A stretch of 64,000 nucleotides of DNA from Pseudomonadota bacterium. Its GTDB lineage: Bacteria > Pseudomonadota > Alphaproteobacteria > Caulobacterales > Caulobacteraceae. This document shows, one piece after another, positions 16,920 through 25,408 of this stretch. The stretch covers positions 310,001 through 374,000 of the forward strand of contig JAFECT010000003.1 in assembly GCA_018241995.1 (NCBI GenBank), in the 5' to 3' direction. The notes below the pieces were generated by a model that did no database searches, had not been told where the DNA came from, and saw only the letters and a list, made by a program, of their open reading frames with translations. Made by a program: the position numbers and the translations under genes. Position 1 is the stretch's first letter, and every line of letters starts with the position of its first letter.

Positions 16920-17381
16920 ATGTTCGGTCGAAAGAAGGGGCGGATTATGGCGAGCACAGGACCCGAGGCCGGCCCGCCGCCACCTCCGCCGCCAGCTGCG
17001 CCTGCAGGACCGCCCAGCGGCGCGCCCGCGATCCGCACCATCGCCATGCCGGCCGACACCAACCCTTCCGGCGACATCTTCGGCGGCTGGCTGATGGCCC
17101 AGATGGACCTCGCCGCCGCCACCGTGGCTGTCCGCAGGGCTGGGGGACGCACCGCCACGATCGCCGCCGACGCCATGACCTTCCTGGCGCCGGTTTCTGT
17201 GGGCGATGAGGTCTCCATCTGGGCGAGGCTGGCGGCGGTGGGGCGCACCTCGATCCGCGTCGAGGTCGAGGCTTGGCGCCGGCATCGTCACGAGGAAACG
17301 ATGGTCAAGGTCACCCAGGCGGTGATCACCTGCGTGGCGATCGATCAGGACCGGCGCCCGCGGCCGTTGCCGCCCGCCTGA
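16920..17381 (+). CDS. Acyl-CoA thioesterase, hotdog fold (YciA-like)
   Basis: This 153-residue hotdog-fold thioesterase hydrolyses acyl-CoA to free acid and CoA. The YciA/BFIT signature is clear: TIAMPADTNPSGDIFGGWLMAQMDLAAA, with the catalytic Asp of the GDIFGGW segment, and then ADAMTFLAPVSVGDEVSIWA. The first 30 residues form an unusual extension with a run of seven prolines; most family members start near the TIAMPAD block. ATG 16920 has a GGGAG site and is kept; ATG at 16947 would shorten this tail. Substrate preference is unknown. Confidence 0.87.
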   Translation: MFGRKKGRIMASTGPEAGPPPPPPPAAPAGPPSGAPAIRTIAMPADTNPSGDIFGGWLMAQMDLAAATVAVRRAGGRTATIAADAMTFLAPVSVGDEVSIWARLAAVGRTSIRVEVEAWRRHRHEETMVKVTQAVITCVAIDQDRRPRPLPPA

Positions 17382-17447
17382 AAAATTTGAGCTGAGCGCC
17401 CCCGGCCGTTTCATTCATGTGACGGAAACCTGTAATGAGCGCGTTCA

Positions 17448-19094
17448 ATGATTGCGTTCACTGCGGGCGGCGTCTTGACCCTTTCCACCGATTTCGAAGC
17501 TGTCGAGCGCGCGCTGCGCGGCGGCGACGCCAGCCACGCGGCGACCCTGGCGTTGCAGGCGGTTCGCGCCGGCGCAAGCCATCCCCTGGTGTGTCGGCTG
17601 GCGGCGGAGGCGCTCGAGCGCTCCGGCGCGCTGGGCGAGGCGATCGGAACGCTGCGGCGCGGCCTGGAACAGGCGCCGCGCGACGTCTCGTTGCTGACCG
17701 CCCTGGGCGCCGGCCTGACGCGGGCGGGGCGCAGCGCCGAGGCGATCAGGGCCTTGCGCGCCGCCGTAGCCGCCGATCCGGAGGCCGCCGAAGCCTATTG
17801 GCGTCTGGGCGAGATCGCGGCGGGAGAGGGTGAAGTGGACGCCGCGCGGGCGGCCTTCGAGCGCGCAGTCCAGGCCGACCCGGCGCACGTCGAAGCTTTG
17901 GCGGCGCTGGCCTATCTGCTGGCGCGCACCGGCCGCGCCGAAGAGGCGCGAGCGCCGGCCGAGCGGGCGCTGGCTCGCAGTCCCGCTCACGGCGTGGCGA
18001 ACCTCGCCCAGGCCTCGGTCGAGATCGCCGAGCGGCGCTGGCCCGAGGCGGAGGCCCGGGTCCAGCGGCTGCTCATGAGCCCGGGGTCGACGCCGAACCT
18101 GCGTGCGGCGGCCTATGGCCTTCTGGGTGACGCGCGCCACGGCGCCGGGCGTGCGGCGGAAGCCTTTCGAGCCTACACGACCTGCGGTCTGACGTGGCGC
18201 GAGGCCCATGGCCCGAGGCTGGCGGCGCAGGAGGACGGGTTCGTCACGCGCCTGCAGGACCTGACCGACCGCATCGCTCGCACGCCCGCATCGGCCTGGA
18301 AGCCGATGTCGGTTGAGCGTGAAGGGCCTGCGTCGCGCCACGTGTTCCTGGTCGGCTTCCCGCGCTCGGGCACGACGCTGCTGGAGCAGGTTCTGGCGGC
18401 GCACCCGGCGGTGACGACCCTGGAGGAGAAGCCGACCCTGCAGGCGCTGGAGGAGCGTTATCTGACCACGGTCGGCGGTCTGGAGGAGCTGCTCGCGGTC
18501 ACGCCCGAGCGTGCGGCCAGGTTCCGCCGCGAATACTGGGAGCGAGTGCGCGGCTTAGGTGGGCGGCCCGACGGCAAGGTGTTCGTCGACAAGCTGCCGA
18601 TGAACCTGGTGAACCTGCCGCTGATCGCCAGGCTGTTCCCCGGCGCCAAGGTCCTGTTCGCCCTGCGCGACCCACGCGACGTGGTGCTCTCGGCGTTCCG
18701 TCGGGCCTTTGCGCCCAATGCGGTGATGCACGCCTTCTCGACTCCCGAAGGCGCGGCGCGGATGTATGATCGGACGATGGCTCTGGCGGAGACCTGCAAG
18801 GCGAAGATGCCGCTGGAGCTGCGCCAGGTTCGCTACGAGCGCCTGGTGGCCGAATTCGAGACGGAGGCACGCGAGATCTGCGCCTTCCTCGGCATCGGCT
18901 GGCATCCGGGCATGGCCGAGTTCGCGGCCCTGGCGCAGGGGCGCACCATCAATACGCCCAGCGCCGCCCAGGTGCGCGAAGGGCTCTATCGGCACGGCGA
19001 AGGTCAGTGGCTGGCCTATCGCGCGCAACTGGCCGCGATCCTGCCGACGCTCGCGCCGTGGGTGGCCCGCTTCGGCTACGCGCCCTCGCCTTGA
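17448..19094 (+). CDS. TPR repeat-sulfotransferase fusion (first of a tandem pair)
   Basis: This 548-residue protein has about 280 residues of tetratricopeptide-type helical repeats (AYWRLGEIAAGEGEVDAARAAFERAVQ is one) followed by a sulfotransferase domain. The PAPS 5'-phosphosulfate loop is VGFPRSGTTLLEQ at about 302-314, and the 3'-phosphate-binding region is LRDPRDVVLSAF. FVDKLPMN and RYERLVAEFE are also family blocks. It probably transfers sulfate to a peptide, carbohydrate or lipid; the TPRs would select the partner. A paralog follows 31 bp downstream. ATG 17448 lacks a strong ribosome-binding site; TTG 17475 aligns better with the paralog's start. Confidence 0.85.
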   Translation: MIAFTAGGVLTLSTDFEAVERALRGGDASHAATLALQAVRAGASHPLVCRLAAEALERSGALGEAIGTLRRGLEQAPRDVSLLTALGAGLTRAGRSAEAIRALRAAVAADPEAAEAYWRLGEIAAGEGEVDAARAAFERAVQADPAHVEALAALAYLLARTGRAEEARAPAERALARSPAHGVANLAQASVEIAERRWPEAEARVQRLLMSPGSTPNLRAAAYGLLGDARHGAGRAAEAFRAYTTCGLTWREAHGPRLAAQEDGFVTRLQDLTDRIARTPASAWKPMSVEREGPASRHVFLVGFPRSGTTLLEQVLAAHPAVTTLEEKPTLQALEERYLTTVGGLEELLAVTPERAARFRREYWERVRGLGGRPDGKVFVDKLPMNLVNLPLIARLFPGAKVLFALRDPRDVVLSAFRRAFAPNAVMHAFSTPEGAARMYDRTMALAETCKAKMPLELRQVRYERLVAEFETEAREICAFLGIGWHPGMAEFAALAQGRTINTPSAAQVREGLYRHGEGQWLAYRAQLAAILPTLAPWVARFGYAPSP

Positions 19095-19125
19095 CAGCCT
19101 GGGTCGCCGCAGGCACGCGGGGCCG

Positions 19126-20748
19126 GTGAGCACTCCTCCCGACCTTTCCGAGATCGAAGCGGCCCTGCGCGTGGGCGACCGGCAGCGCGCCGCCGACCTG
19201 GCCGGCGCGGCGGTCGAAGCCGGGGCGAGCGATCCGGTGCTGTTCCGCCTCAAAGCCGAAGCCCTGACGAGGGCGGGGGACTTCGACGGCGCCCTGTCCT
19301 GGCTTGAGCGCGGTGTCGCCGCCGCGCCGCAGGACGCGACTATGGTGGCGGGGCTGGGGCGGCTTTTGGTCGACCTGGATCGTCACGGCGAGGCGATCCC
19401 GATCTTCCAGCGCGCCATAGCCATGGACGCCGGCCTGGCCGAGGCGCATTTCGGCCTGGGCGAAAGCCTTGGGGCGTTCGGCGAGGTGGTCCTGGCGCGC
19501 GCCTGCTTCGCCAATGCGCTCTACTACCGGCAGGACTATCCCGAAGCGGAGGCGGCCCTGGCGACCCTGCTGGCCAGGGTGGGCGATCCGGCCGCGGCGC
19601 GCCGGCATGCGGAACGCGTACTGCTGCAGGCGCCCGGACATCGGTCGGCGACCTACGCCCTGGCCGCCGCCGACGTGGCGGAGAAGCAGTACGGCGCGGC
19701 GGGCCTGAGGCTGGCGGCCCTGGCGGCCGATCCCAACACCGCGCCGGTGCTGCGCGCCTCGAGTCTGTGCCTGCAGGGGGACGCCCTGCATGGCCAGGGC
19801 CGCTGGCGGCAAGCCTTCGACGCGTGGCGCCGAGGCAAGTCCCTGTTCCGCCAGATCTACGAGCCGACTTTCGCGCCGGCCGCTCAGGCGGCGGAGGCGC
19901 TGCTCGACCTGCTGACCGGCTATTTCGGGGCGGCGCCGGGCGAGGTCTGGGCGACAGCGCCCGAGGTTGCGCCCCAGCCGACCGACCCGGTGAGCCATGT
20001 CTTCCTGATAGGTTTCAACCGCTCGGGCACGACCTTGCTGGAACAGGTGCTGGCCGCCCATCCGGATATTGTCACCGTCGAGGAGCGGCCGCTGCTGCTG
20101 GAGGCGGAACGCGCCTTCATGCACACCGCGCAGGGGCTGGACGCGCTTGCCGGGATAGAGGCCGAGACGGTCTCGCGCTATCGCGCCGCCTATTGGCGGG
20201 CTGTGCGCGCCCTGGATGTCGAGCCGCAAGGCAAGGTGTTCGTCGACAAGCTGCCGATGAACGCGGCCAACCTGCCGCTGATCGCCAAGCTGTTCCCGCA
20301 CGCCAAGGTCCTGTTCGCGCTGCGTGACCCGCGCGACGTGGCGCTGAGCTGCTTCCGTCACGCCTTCACGATGAACGGCTCTAACTTCCTGATGCTGACG
20401 CCGGAGGGCGTGGCTGCGCTCTATGACAAGGTCATGGGCCTGGCCGTGCTGCTGCGCGACCGTCTGCCCCTGGCCAAGCGGGAGGTGCGCTACGAGCGCC
20501 TGGTCGAAGATTTCGAGGCGGAGTGCCGCTCGGTCTGCGCCTTCCTGGGGCTGGATTGGAACCCGGCGATGGCGGACTTCGCCGAGCGCGCACGCGAACG
20601 CAGCATCGCCACACCCAGCGCCGGCCAGGTGCGCGAGGGGCTGTATCGAGGCGGGGAAGGGCAGTGGCGCGCCTATCGCGAGGAACTGGGGCCTGTTCTG
20701 CCGACCTTGGCGCCTTGGGTGGAGCGTTTCGGCTATTCGGCCGATTGA
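19126..20748 (+). CDS. TPR repeat-sulfotransferase fusion (second of a tandem pair)
   Basis: This 540-residue paralog of the preceding gene has the same architecture: TPR-like repeats to about residue 280, then a sulfotransferase domain with the PAPS loop IGFNRSGTTLLEQ at about 295-308, FVDKLPMN, and ALRDPRDVALSCF for the 3'-phosphate. Long blocks are near-identical between the two copies (TTLLEQVLAAHP, GKVFVDKLPMN, AKVLFALRDPRDV), while the TPR parts have diverged, which suggests duplication followed by change in partner choice. The start is GTG 19126. The 3' end overlaps by 16 bp the restored reading frame of the convergent depolymerase-like gene. Confidence 0.85.
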   Translation: MSTPPDLSEIEAALRVGDRQRAADLAGAAVEAGASDPVLFRLKAEALTRAGDFDGALSWLERGVAAAPQDATMVAGLGRLLVDLDRHGEAIPIFQRAIAMDAGLAEAHFGLGESLGAFGEVVLARACFANALYYRQDYPEAEAALATLLARVGDPAAARRHAERVLLQAPGHRSATYALAAADVAEKQYGAAGLRLAALAADPNTAPVLRASSLCLQGDALHGQGRWRQAFDAWRRGKSLFRQIYEPTFAPAAQAAEALLDLLTGYFGAAPGEVWATAPEVAPQPTDPVSHVFLIGFNRSGTTLLEQVLAAHPDIVTVEERPLLLEAERAFMHTAQGLDALAGIEAETVSRYRAAYWRAVRALDVEPQGKVFVDKLPMNAANLPLIAKLFPHAKVLFALRDPRDVALSCFRHAFTMNGSNFLMLTPEGVAALYDKVMGLAVLLRDRLPLAKREVRYERLVEDFEAECRSVCAFLGLDWNPAMADFAERARERSIATPSAGQVREGLYRGGEGQWRAYREELGPVLPTLAPWVERFGYSAD

Positions 20749-21637
20749 GGCCGCATTGGATGGGCCTTCAGGAAGGCCCAGACGGCCTCGGCCCCATCGA
20801 AATCGCGGGGCGTGGGGCCTCGCTGCTCCAGTCGCAACGGCTCGTCGCCGCCGGGCCAATGGTGGCCGCCGCCCTCAACCGCGTACAGCGTGACGTCTGC
20901 CGCCTCCTTGCAGCCCGCATAGCGCTCCACCCGCGTGTGCCGGGGTCGGCATCGGGCAAATAGGTCACCCTTGGCGGCGCCGAGCAGCCGTTGCGCCGGA
21001 CCCAATAGGCGAGGTTGCCTTCCAATTGACCGCTGTCGAAGGGGATCACCGGGTCGGCCGTGCCGTGTATGAGCAAAAGCGGAATGGGCCGGTGGGACAG
21101 GGCCGCGCAGCTGGGCATACGCTGCTGGGCGAGACCGCCCGATACGGGCGCGATTGCCGCGATCCTGTCGGATCGATCGCAGGCCAGTCGGTAGGTCATC
21201 GATGCGCCGTTCGAAAAGCCGGTCACAAACACGCGCTTCGGGTCGATGTCGTAGGTCTTCGAGAGCGCATCGATCAGGGCCGACAAGAAGCCCACGTCAT
21301 CGCTCGTCGCCGTCTCGGCGGGGTTGCCCGAACGCCATTGCCCCGCCACGGCGTCTGGGTAGGCCACAACGTAGCCGTCACGCTTTGCAAGCACATTGAA
21401 CCGGAATTTCGTGCGGCGTTCGATCTCGGCGGCGGAGCCCTTCCAGCCGTGAAGAACAAGGACCAGGCCTGGCCGGCTTGGGCGCACGCTTGGCGCATAG
21501 ACGCGGTAGGAGCGTGCAATCCCACCGTAGGTGAAGGCTCGGCCGACCGCCTCTTCCGACGCCGCCCGATGGCACGCCCCCAGCACAAGGCAGACGAACA
21601 GCGCGGTGAAGATCGGCTTTCCGAGAGGCAACTTCAC
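20733..21637 (-). pseudogene. PHB depolymerase (LpqC-type) family lipoprotein gene, frameshifted
   Basis: The first about 230 codons, from GTG 21637, encode a lipoprotein signal (lipobox LVLGAC, Cys22) and an alpha/beta-hydrolase of the PHB depolymerase/LpqC family. The oxyanion region is LVLVLHGWKGSA, the nucleophile box is VTGFSNGASMTYRL and the Asp block is LLIHGTADPVIPFD. At about 20935-20939 (GTGTG on the plus strand) the frame breaks. The expected C-terminus, with VERYAGCKEAADVTLY and the catalytic-His block EGGGHHWPGG, continues in another frame down to 20733. In the original frame translation runs on to 20768 with Arg-rich nonsense. A one-base insertion, or a sequencing error, explains it. 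The enzyme as read lacks its catalytic His. Confidence 0.8.
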
Positions 21638-21664
21638 TCCCCGCCTCGGCGACGCGTGTTTGGG

Positions 21665-21988
21665 CTATCCGCCGGAATAGACCCCCGCGGTCTCGCTGGC
21701 CGGCACGACCTTCCACTGGGTGCTGACCGGGAAGCGTCGGCGCATCGCGAACCAGACGGCCCAGACATAGGCCGTGCAGGCGCCGACGTAGCCCATGCAG
21801 AACAGAAAGAAGGCGATCCACACCTGCCGTGCGGCGGCGATGGTCGACTGGTGCAGGTCGGGCGAGGCGACCAGGTCCATGGATTCGGTGCGCTGGTGGA
21901 ACCACTGACCGACCATGACCATGATGGCGATCGTCCAGAATGCGATCGTCAGCAAGGTGAAGCCGAAACGTGGATTGATGCGTGGCAA
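21665..21988 (-). CDS. Small membrane protein of unknown function
   Basis: This 107-residue protein has two hydrophobic helices: FGFTLLTIAFWTIAIMVMVGQWF near the N-terminus and VWIAFFLFCMGYVGACTAYVWAVWF in the middle, separated by a short, probably periplasmic loop. TTG 21988 is preferred because a GGAGG site lies exactly 5 bases upstream; an ATG at 22057 would add 23 charged residues without such a site. I recognise no family. It is 27 bp upstream of the depolymerase-like gene on the same strand. Confidence 0.6.
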   Translation of the reverse strand: MPRINPRFGFTLLTIAFWTIAIMVMVGQWFHQRTESMDLVASPDLHQSTIAAARQVWIAFFLFCMGYVGACTAYVWAVWFAMRRRFPVSTQWKVVPASETAGVYSGG

Positions 21989-22207
21989 CCGAACCTCCGA
22001 TCGCGGGCTGGAACCGGTAATCGAGGGCGGGTCATGATCACGTCGCAGACGCATCAAACCGCCGGCCCCGTTAGACGGGACGCACGCTTACACACCGCAG
22101 CGAAACCGCCACGGTAACCATTATGAATAGGCGATTCCGACCGCCAAGCCCAGCAGAGCTTGGCCGATTGTCCCCAGGAAGGCCGTTTCGACCCCCAGTT
22201 TGAACGA

Positions 22208-23317
22208 TCAGTGGGCGTCGGATTGGCGCAGCAGGTCGGCCAGGAGGTCCTGCCAGACCGCAGCCCAGGTGTGGGTGCCGTGGCCGTGAGTGCGGTCGCT
22301 GGCCGGGATCAGCACATAGCGGCCATGTTTGATCCGCTTGGCGAGCGTATCAGCCATGCCGACCTCGGGCGGGTTGATGAAATCGTCGGCGGAGTTCACC
22401 CACATCACGGGGGCGGTGATGCGTTCCAGGCCGGGTTCAGGATTGTAGCTGCGCGAAGAGGCGACCTGATACATGAAGTCGTTGGCGTCCAGGCTCGCCA
22501 TGCCGTGGGCGACCGCATCCTCGAGCCAGGCATCGGTCTTTTCGCGAGTAGGATAGCTCTTCTGCATCTGCTGGGGCGCCGAGCCGGCGATCAGCAGCAG
22601 GTCCTCGGCGGTGCGCAGCGCCGCCTGGGGTTGGGTCGTGTAGTCGCCGCCCTTCCAGTCTGGATCGGCCTTGATCGCGTCGATGGTCATGCGCCGCCAG
22701 GCCCGGTTGCGCCCGGCGATCTCCATCGGCTGGCAGGCCAGGGGCATCAGGGCGTCCATGCCTTCGGGCCAGGCCTCTCCCCACAGGAAGGCGTGCATGC
22801 AGCCCATGGAGGTGCCCATGATCAGGCGCAGGCGATCCACGCCCAGGCCCTTGGTGGTCAACAGGTGCTCGGCCTCGACCATGTCGTCGTAGTCGTACTG
22901 CGGAAAGTGCGCGCGCAGGCCGTCCGATGGCTTGGACGATTTCCCGTGGCCGATGTCGTCGGGCAGGATGATGTAGTAGCGCGCGGGGTCGAGCAGGCCG
23001 CCGGGCGCGAACAGCACGTCGGCGAACTGGGGCCGGAGGAACTGATTCCCGTCGCCGCCGGTGCCGTGCAGGATCAGCACCGCATTGACGATATGACCCT
23101 TGGCGTCGCGCCTCGGCTGGCCGAGCGTCATGTAGTGCAGCCGAAGCTCCGGCAGGGTTTCGCCCGAGCGGAACTTGAAGTCCTTGACCGTGAAGTCGCC
23201 CGGCTGAGGAGCGAGTTTGGCCGGCGCCGGGGCCGAAGTCGGGGCCGTTTGGGCCAAGGCAGGCGCGGCGGTGATCGCCAGCAGGCTAGCGGCGATGCAG
23301 GCGAGACGACGGAGCAT
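22208..23317 (-). CDS. Secreted MetX-like alpha/beta hydrolase
   Basis: This 369-residue protein resembles homoserine O-acetyltransferase-like hydrolases: YYIILPDDIGHGKSSKPSDG, the nucleophile elbow MGTSMGCMHAF, and a late TAPVMWVNSADDFINPPE block with the expected Asp. The catalytic His is probably in HGHGTHTWAA. Unlike biosynthetic MetX it begins with a Sec signal peptide (LACIAASLLAITAAPALAQ) and should be periplasmic, so a role in methionine synthesis is unlikely. The start at 23317 is chosen because it places the signal peptide at the N-terminus; 23383 is possible but adds 22 residues. The substrate is unknown. Confidence 0.85.
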   Translation of the reverse strand: MLRRLACIAASLLAITAAPALAQTAPTSAPAPAKLAPQPGDFTVKDFKFRSGETLPELRLHYMTLGQPRRDAKGHIVNAVLILHGTGGDGNQFLRPQFADVLFAPGGLLDPARYYIILPDDIGHGKSSKPSDGLRAHFPQYDYDDMVEAEHLLTTKGLGVDRLRLIMGTSMGCMHAFLWGEAWPEGMDALMPLACQPMEIAGRNRAWRRMTIDAIKADPDWKGGDYTTQPQAALRTAEDLLLIAGSAPQQMQKSYPTREKTDAWLEDAVAHGMASLDANDFMYQVASSRSYNPEPGLERITAPVMWVNSADDFINPPEVGMADTLAKRIKHGRYVLIPASDRTHGHGTHTWAAVWQDLLADLLRQSDAH

Positions 23318-23438
23318 GGGACCTTCGGCGATCTTCGGCGGTTGCAGGGCGGTAACGATGGACCGGGCGTCGGGCGCGGGCAAGCCGGTGGCCGCCGAGC
23401 TCGGCGTGGCCTAAGAGTTTCGAACGGAGGAACCCCCG

Positions 23439-24002
23439 ATGAGCCAAACCCGCGATGTCGTCGTCCTGGTGGGGAGCCTGCGCAAGGCTTCGTTCACGCG
23501 CAAGATCGCCGAGGCTCTCAGGGAACTGGCGCCGGAGACGCTGAACCTGCGCTTCGTGGAGATCGGGGATCTGCCCCTCTACGACCAGGATACGGAAGAC
23601 GCCGGCGCCCCGGCGCAATGGACGCGATTCCGCGACGAGATCCGCGGCGCCGACGCGGTGTTGTTCGCCACGCCCGAGTACAATCGCTCGGTCCCGGGCT
23701 GCCTGAAGAACGCCATCGACGTGGGCTCCAGGCCCTATGGCTCGAGCGTCTGGGATGGCAAGCCGGGCGCGGTGGTCAGCGTCTCGCCGGGCGCAATCGG
23801 CGGGTTCGGGGCCAACCATCACCTGCGCCAGTCGCTGGTGTTCCTGAACGTGCCGGTGCTGCAGCAGCCCGAGGCCTACGTCGGCGGGGTGACCAAGCTG
23901 CTGGACGACGAGGGCAAGCTGACCAGCGAGCCCACGCGCGCCTTCCTGGGCAAGTTCATGGCTGCCTTCGCCGCCTGGATCGAGCACAACCGCGCGGGCT
24001 GA
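23439..24002 (+). CDS. NADPH-dependent FMN reductase
   Basis: This 187-residue flavodoxin-fold enzyme reduces FMN, quinones or other acceptors with NAD(P)H. The phosphate-binding segment is VVLVGSLRKASFTRKIAEAL, and the family block ADAVLFATPEYNRSVPGCLKNAIDVGSRP is complete, followed by KPGAVVSVSPGAIGGFGANHHLRQSL. The pattern fits the ChrR/SsuE/AzoR-type NADPH_FMN_red family. It is divergent from the MetX-like gene with about 120 bp between the starts. It may be part of an oxidative-stress response, but nothing in the sequence shows this. Confidence 0.9.
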   Translation: MSQTRDVVVLVGSLRKASFTRKIAEALRELAPETLNLRFVEIGDLPLYDQDTEDAGAPAQWTRFRDEIRGADAVLFATPEYNRSVPGCLKNAIDVGSRPYGSSVWDGKPGAVVSVSPGAIGGFGANHHLRQSLVFLNVPVLQQPEAYVGGVTKLLDDEGKLTSEPTRAFLGKFMAAFAAWIEHNRAG

Positions 24003-24009
24003 GTCTCGA

Positions 24010-24630
24010 TCAGTGGGCTCGCGGCTTGGCCTTGAGGCGTGAGCCGCCCAGCGGCACGCGCACGGTGATGGACACCCCGTTGGAGACCGCGGCTTCGAAG
24101 GTTCCGCCCAGGTGCTCGGTAAGGCCCTGCACGAGGCCCAGGCCCTCGGAATCCTCGCGGGTGTCCAGCGAACGGCCCGCGCCGTTGTCGGCGACGATGA
24201 GCTCCAGCACGCCGTAGTGCTCGGCCAGGGTGACGCTGATCCGGCCCGGGCGGGCGTCGGGGAAGGCATGCTCCACAGAATTGGCGATCAGTTCGTGGGC
24301 GATCAGGGCCAGGCTGGAGGCGAACCGGTCCGGCAGGATCACCGGCGAAGCCTCGAACACGAAGCCGATCTCGCGCCCGGCGCAGACGCGTCGCCAGAAA
24401 CTTATGGTCTCGATCAGGTAGGCGCTGAAATCGCTGGAGTCGCCGGCGGCCAGCCGCCGGTTGATCAGGGCCAGCGCGGCCACGACGTCGGTCAGCCAGT
24501 TGAGATGGCGCCGACTCTCAGGGTCTTTCACCCCGCGCAGCCGAATCGCGATCAAGGCCTGCAGCAGCTGGAAATTGCCGAACAGACGATGACGCAACTC
24601 GGCCAGCTCAAGGCCGTTCAACCCCTTCAT
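24010..24630 (-). CDS. Sensorless histidine kinase, HisKA_2 type
   Basis: This 206-residue protein consists of only a dimerisation/phospho-acceptor domain and an ATPase domain. The H-box is ELRHRLFGNFQLLQALIAI, the HisKA_2 pattern with a phospho-acceptor His, although the usual HHRVKNNLQ is modified to RHRLFGNFQ. The N-box is IAHELIANSVEHAFP and the G1/G2 boxes are VADNGAGRSL and EGLGLVQGL. It has no sensory or membrane domain, so it must receive its signal from another protein or act as a phosphotransfer protein. A stand-alone response regulator is divergent from it, with 186 bp between the starts. Confidence 0.82.
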   Translation of the reverse strand: MKGLNGLELAELRHRLFGNFQLLQALIAIRLRGVKDPESRRHLNWLTDVVAALALINRRLAAGDSSDFSAYLIETISFWRRVCAGREIGFVFEASPVILPDRFASSLALIAHELIANSVEHAFPDARPGRISVTLAEHYGVLELIVADNGAGRSLDTREDSEGLGLVQGLTEHLGGTFEAAVSNGVSITVRVPLGGSRLKAKPRAH

Positions 24631-24816
24631 GACACTTCAGGCCCCAATTCCCCTGGCGCGGGCATTCCACTCCCCCAAAAGCAGAGCCGCAAGGGCATAA
24701 GACGGTGATTTCGGAATTTACTCTGTCCGCTAACCGACATTCTGTGTATCGACGGGGTGGGGGAGCGTCTGACCTTGACCTGTGGCGGGAGACCGCCTGC
24801 TGTGCCGCGGGGGCAG

Positions 24817-25272
24817 ATGACGGACGGTGACGGTCTTCGCGTTCTGATCGTCGAAGACGAAGCGATACTGGCGCTCGAGATCGAGCTGGTGCTGCGCGAA
24901 CTCGGCCACACGGTGGTCGGTTCAGCGATGGACGCCGCGCGCGCCCTCACGCTGGCGGCGGAGCACGCCGTCGACCTCGCGCTGATCGACATGAACCTGA
25001 GGGACGGCCCCAGCGGACCCGAGATCGCGCGTCGGCTGGTGGGCGAGCGTCGGGTCAATGTGATCTTCCTGACCGCCAACCCCGAACTGATCCCTGATGG
25101 CTTCGCGGGCGCGCTCGGAGCCCTGCCCAAGCCGTTCGATGAGCGCGGCATCCAGGGCATTGTCGAGTTTGCGCGCCGCTTCATCCGAATGGGCGAGGTG
25201 GCTGCGCCCCCCAGACGCTTTCGTTTGGCGCCCTGGCTTCTGACCCCGCCGGAAGAGATCAAGCCGCACTGA
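24817..25272 (+). CDS. Single-domain response regulator
   Basis: This 151-residue receiver-domain protein starts at ATG 24817; the frame is open from 24757 but that reading adds unlike residues. The receiver shows RVLIVEDEAILALEIELVL with the acidic pair, ALIDMNLRDGPSG with the phospho-acceptor Asp, the T in VIFLTANPE, and the conserved Lys in LPKPFD. There is no output domain, only a basic C-terminal tail of about 30 residues. It probably pairs with the divergent HisKA_2 kinase and passes phosphate or binds a partner. Confidence 0.85.
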   Translation: MTDGDGLRVLIVEDEAILALEIELVLRELGHTVVGSAMDAARALTLAAEHAVDLALIDMNLRDGPSGPEIARRLVGERRVNVIFLTANPELIPDGFAGALGALPKPFDERGIQGIVEFARRFIRMGEVAAPPRRFRLAPWLLTPPEEIKPH

Positions 25273-25340
25273 GCGACGCATCCCCGAGCCTGGCTCGTGG
25301 TTTCGCCACGCGCCGACGCGGCTTCATGCCGTCACGACGC

Positions 25341-25374
25341 AAAAGAAAGGGCGGCGAGGTTTCCCTCGCCGCCC
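25341..25374 (-). terminator. Intrinsic terminator of the TonB-dependent receptor gene
   Basis: On the minus strand, an 11-bp perfect GC stem (GGGCGGCGAGG with its complement at 25349-25359 and 25364-25374) with a 4-base loop is followed by TTTCTTTT (25341-25348). It lies 35 bp after the receptor stop codon and is a textbook Rho-independent terminator. Confidence 0.9.
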
Positions 25375-25408
25375 GGTAGTCCGCGCCCCGAAGGGCGTAT
25401 GCTCTGGA

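Noticed and set aside
22208..23317. Homoserine O-acetyltransferase (metX) for methionine synthesis
   Set aside because: The fold and motifs are similar, but the protein has a Sec signal peptide and lacks any methionine-synthesis neighbour such as metW.
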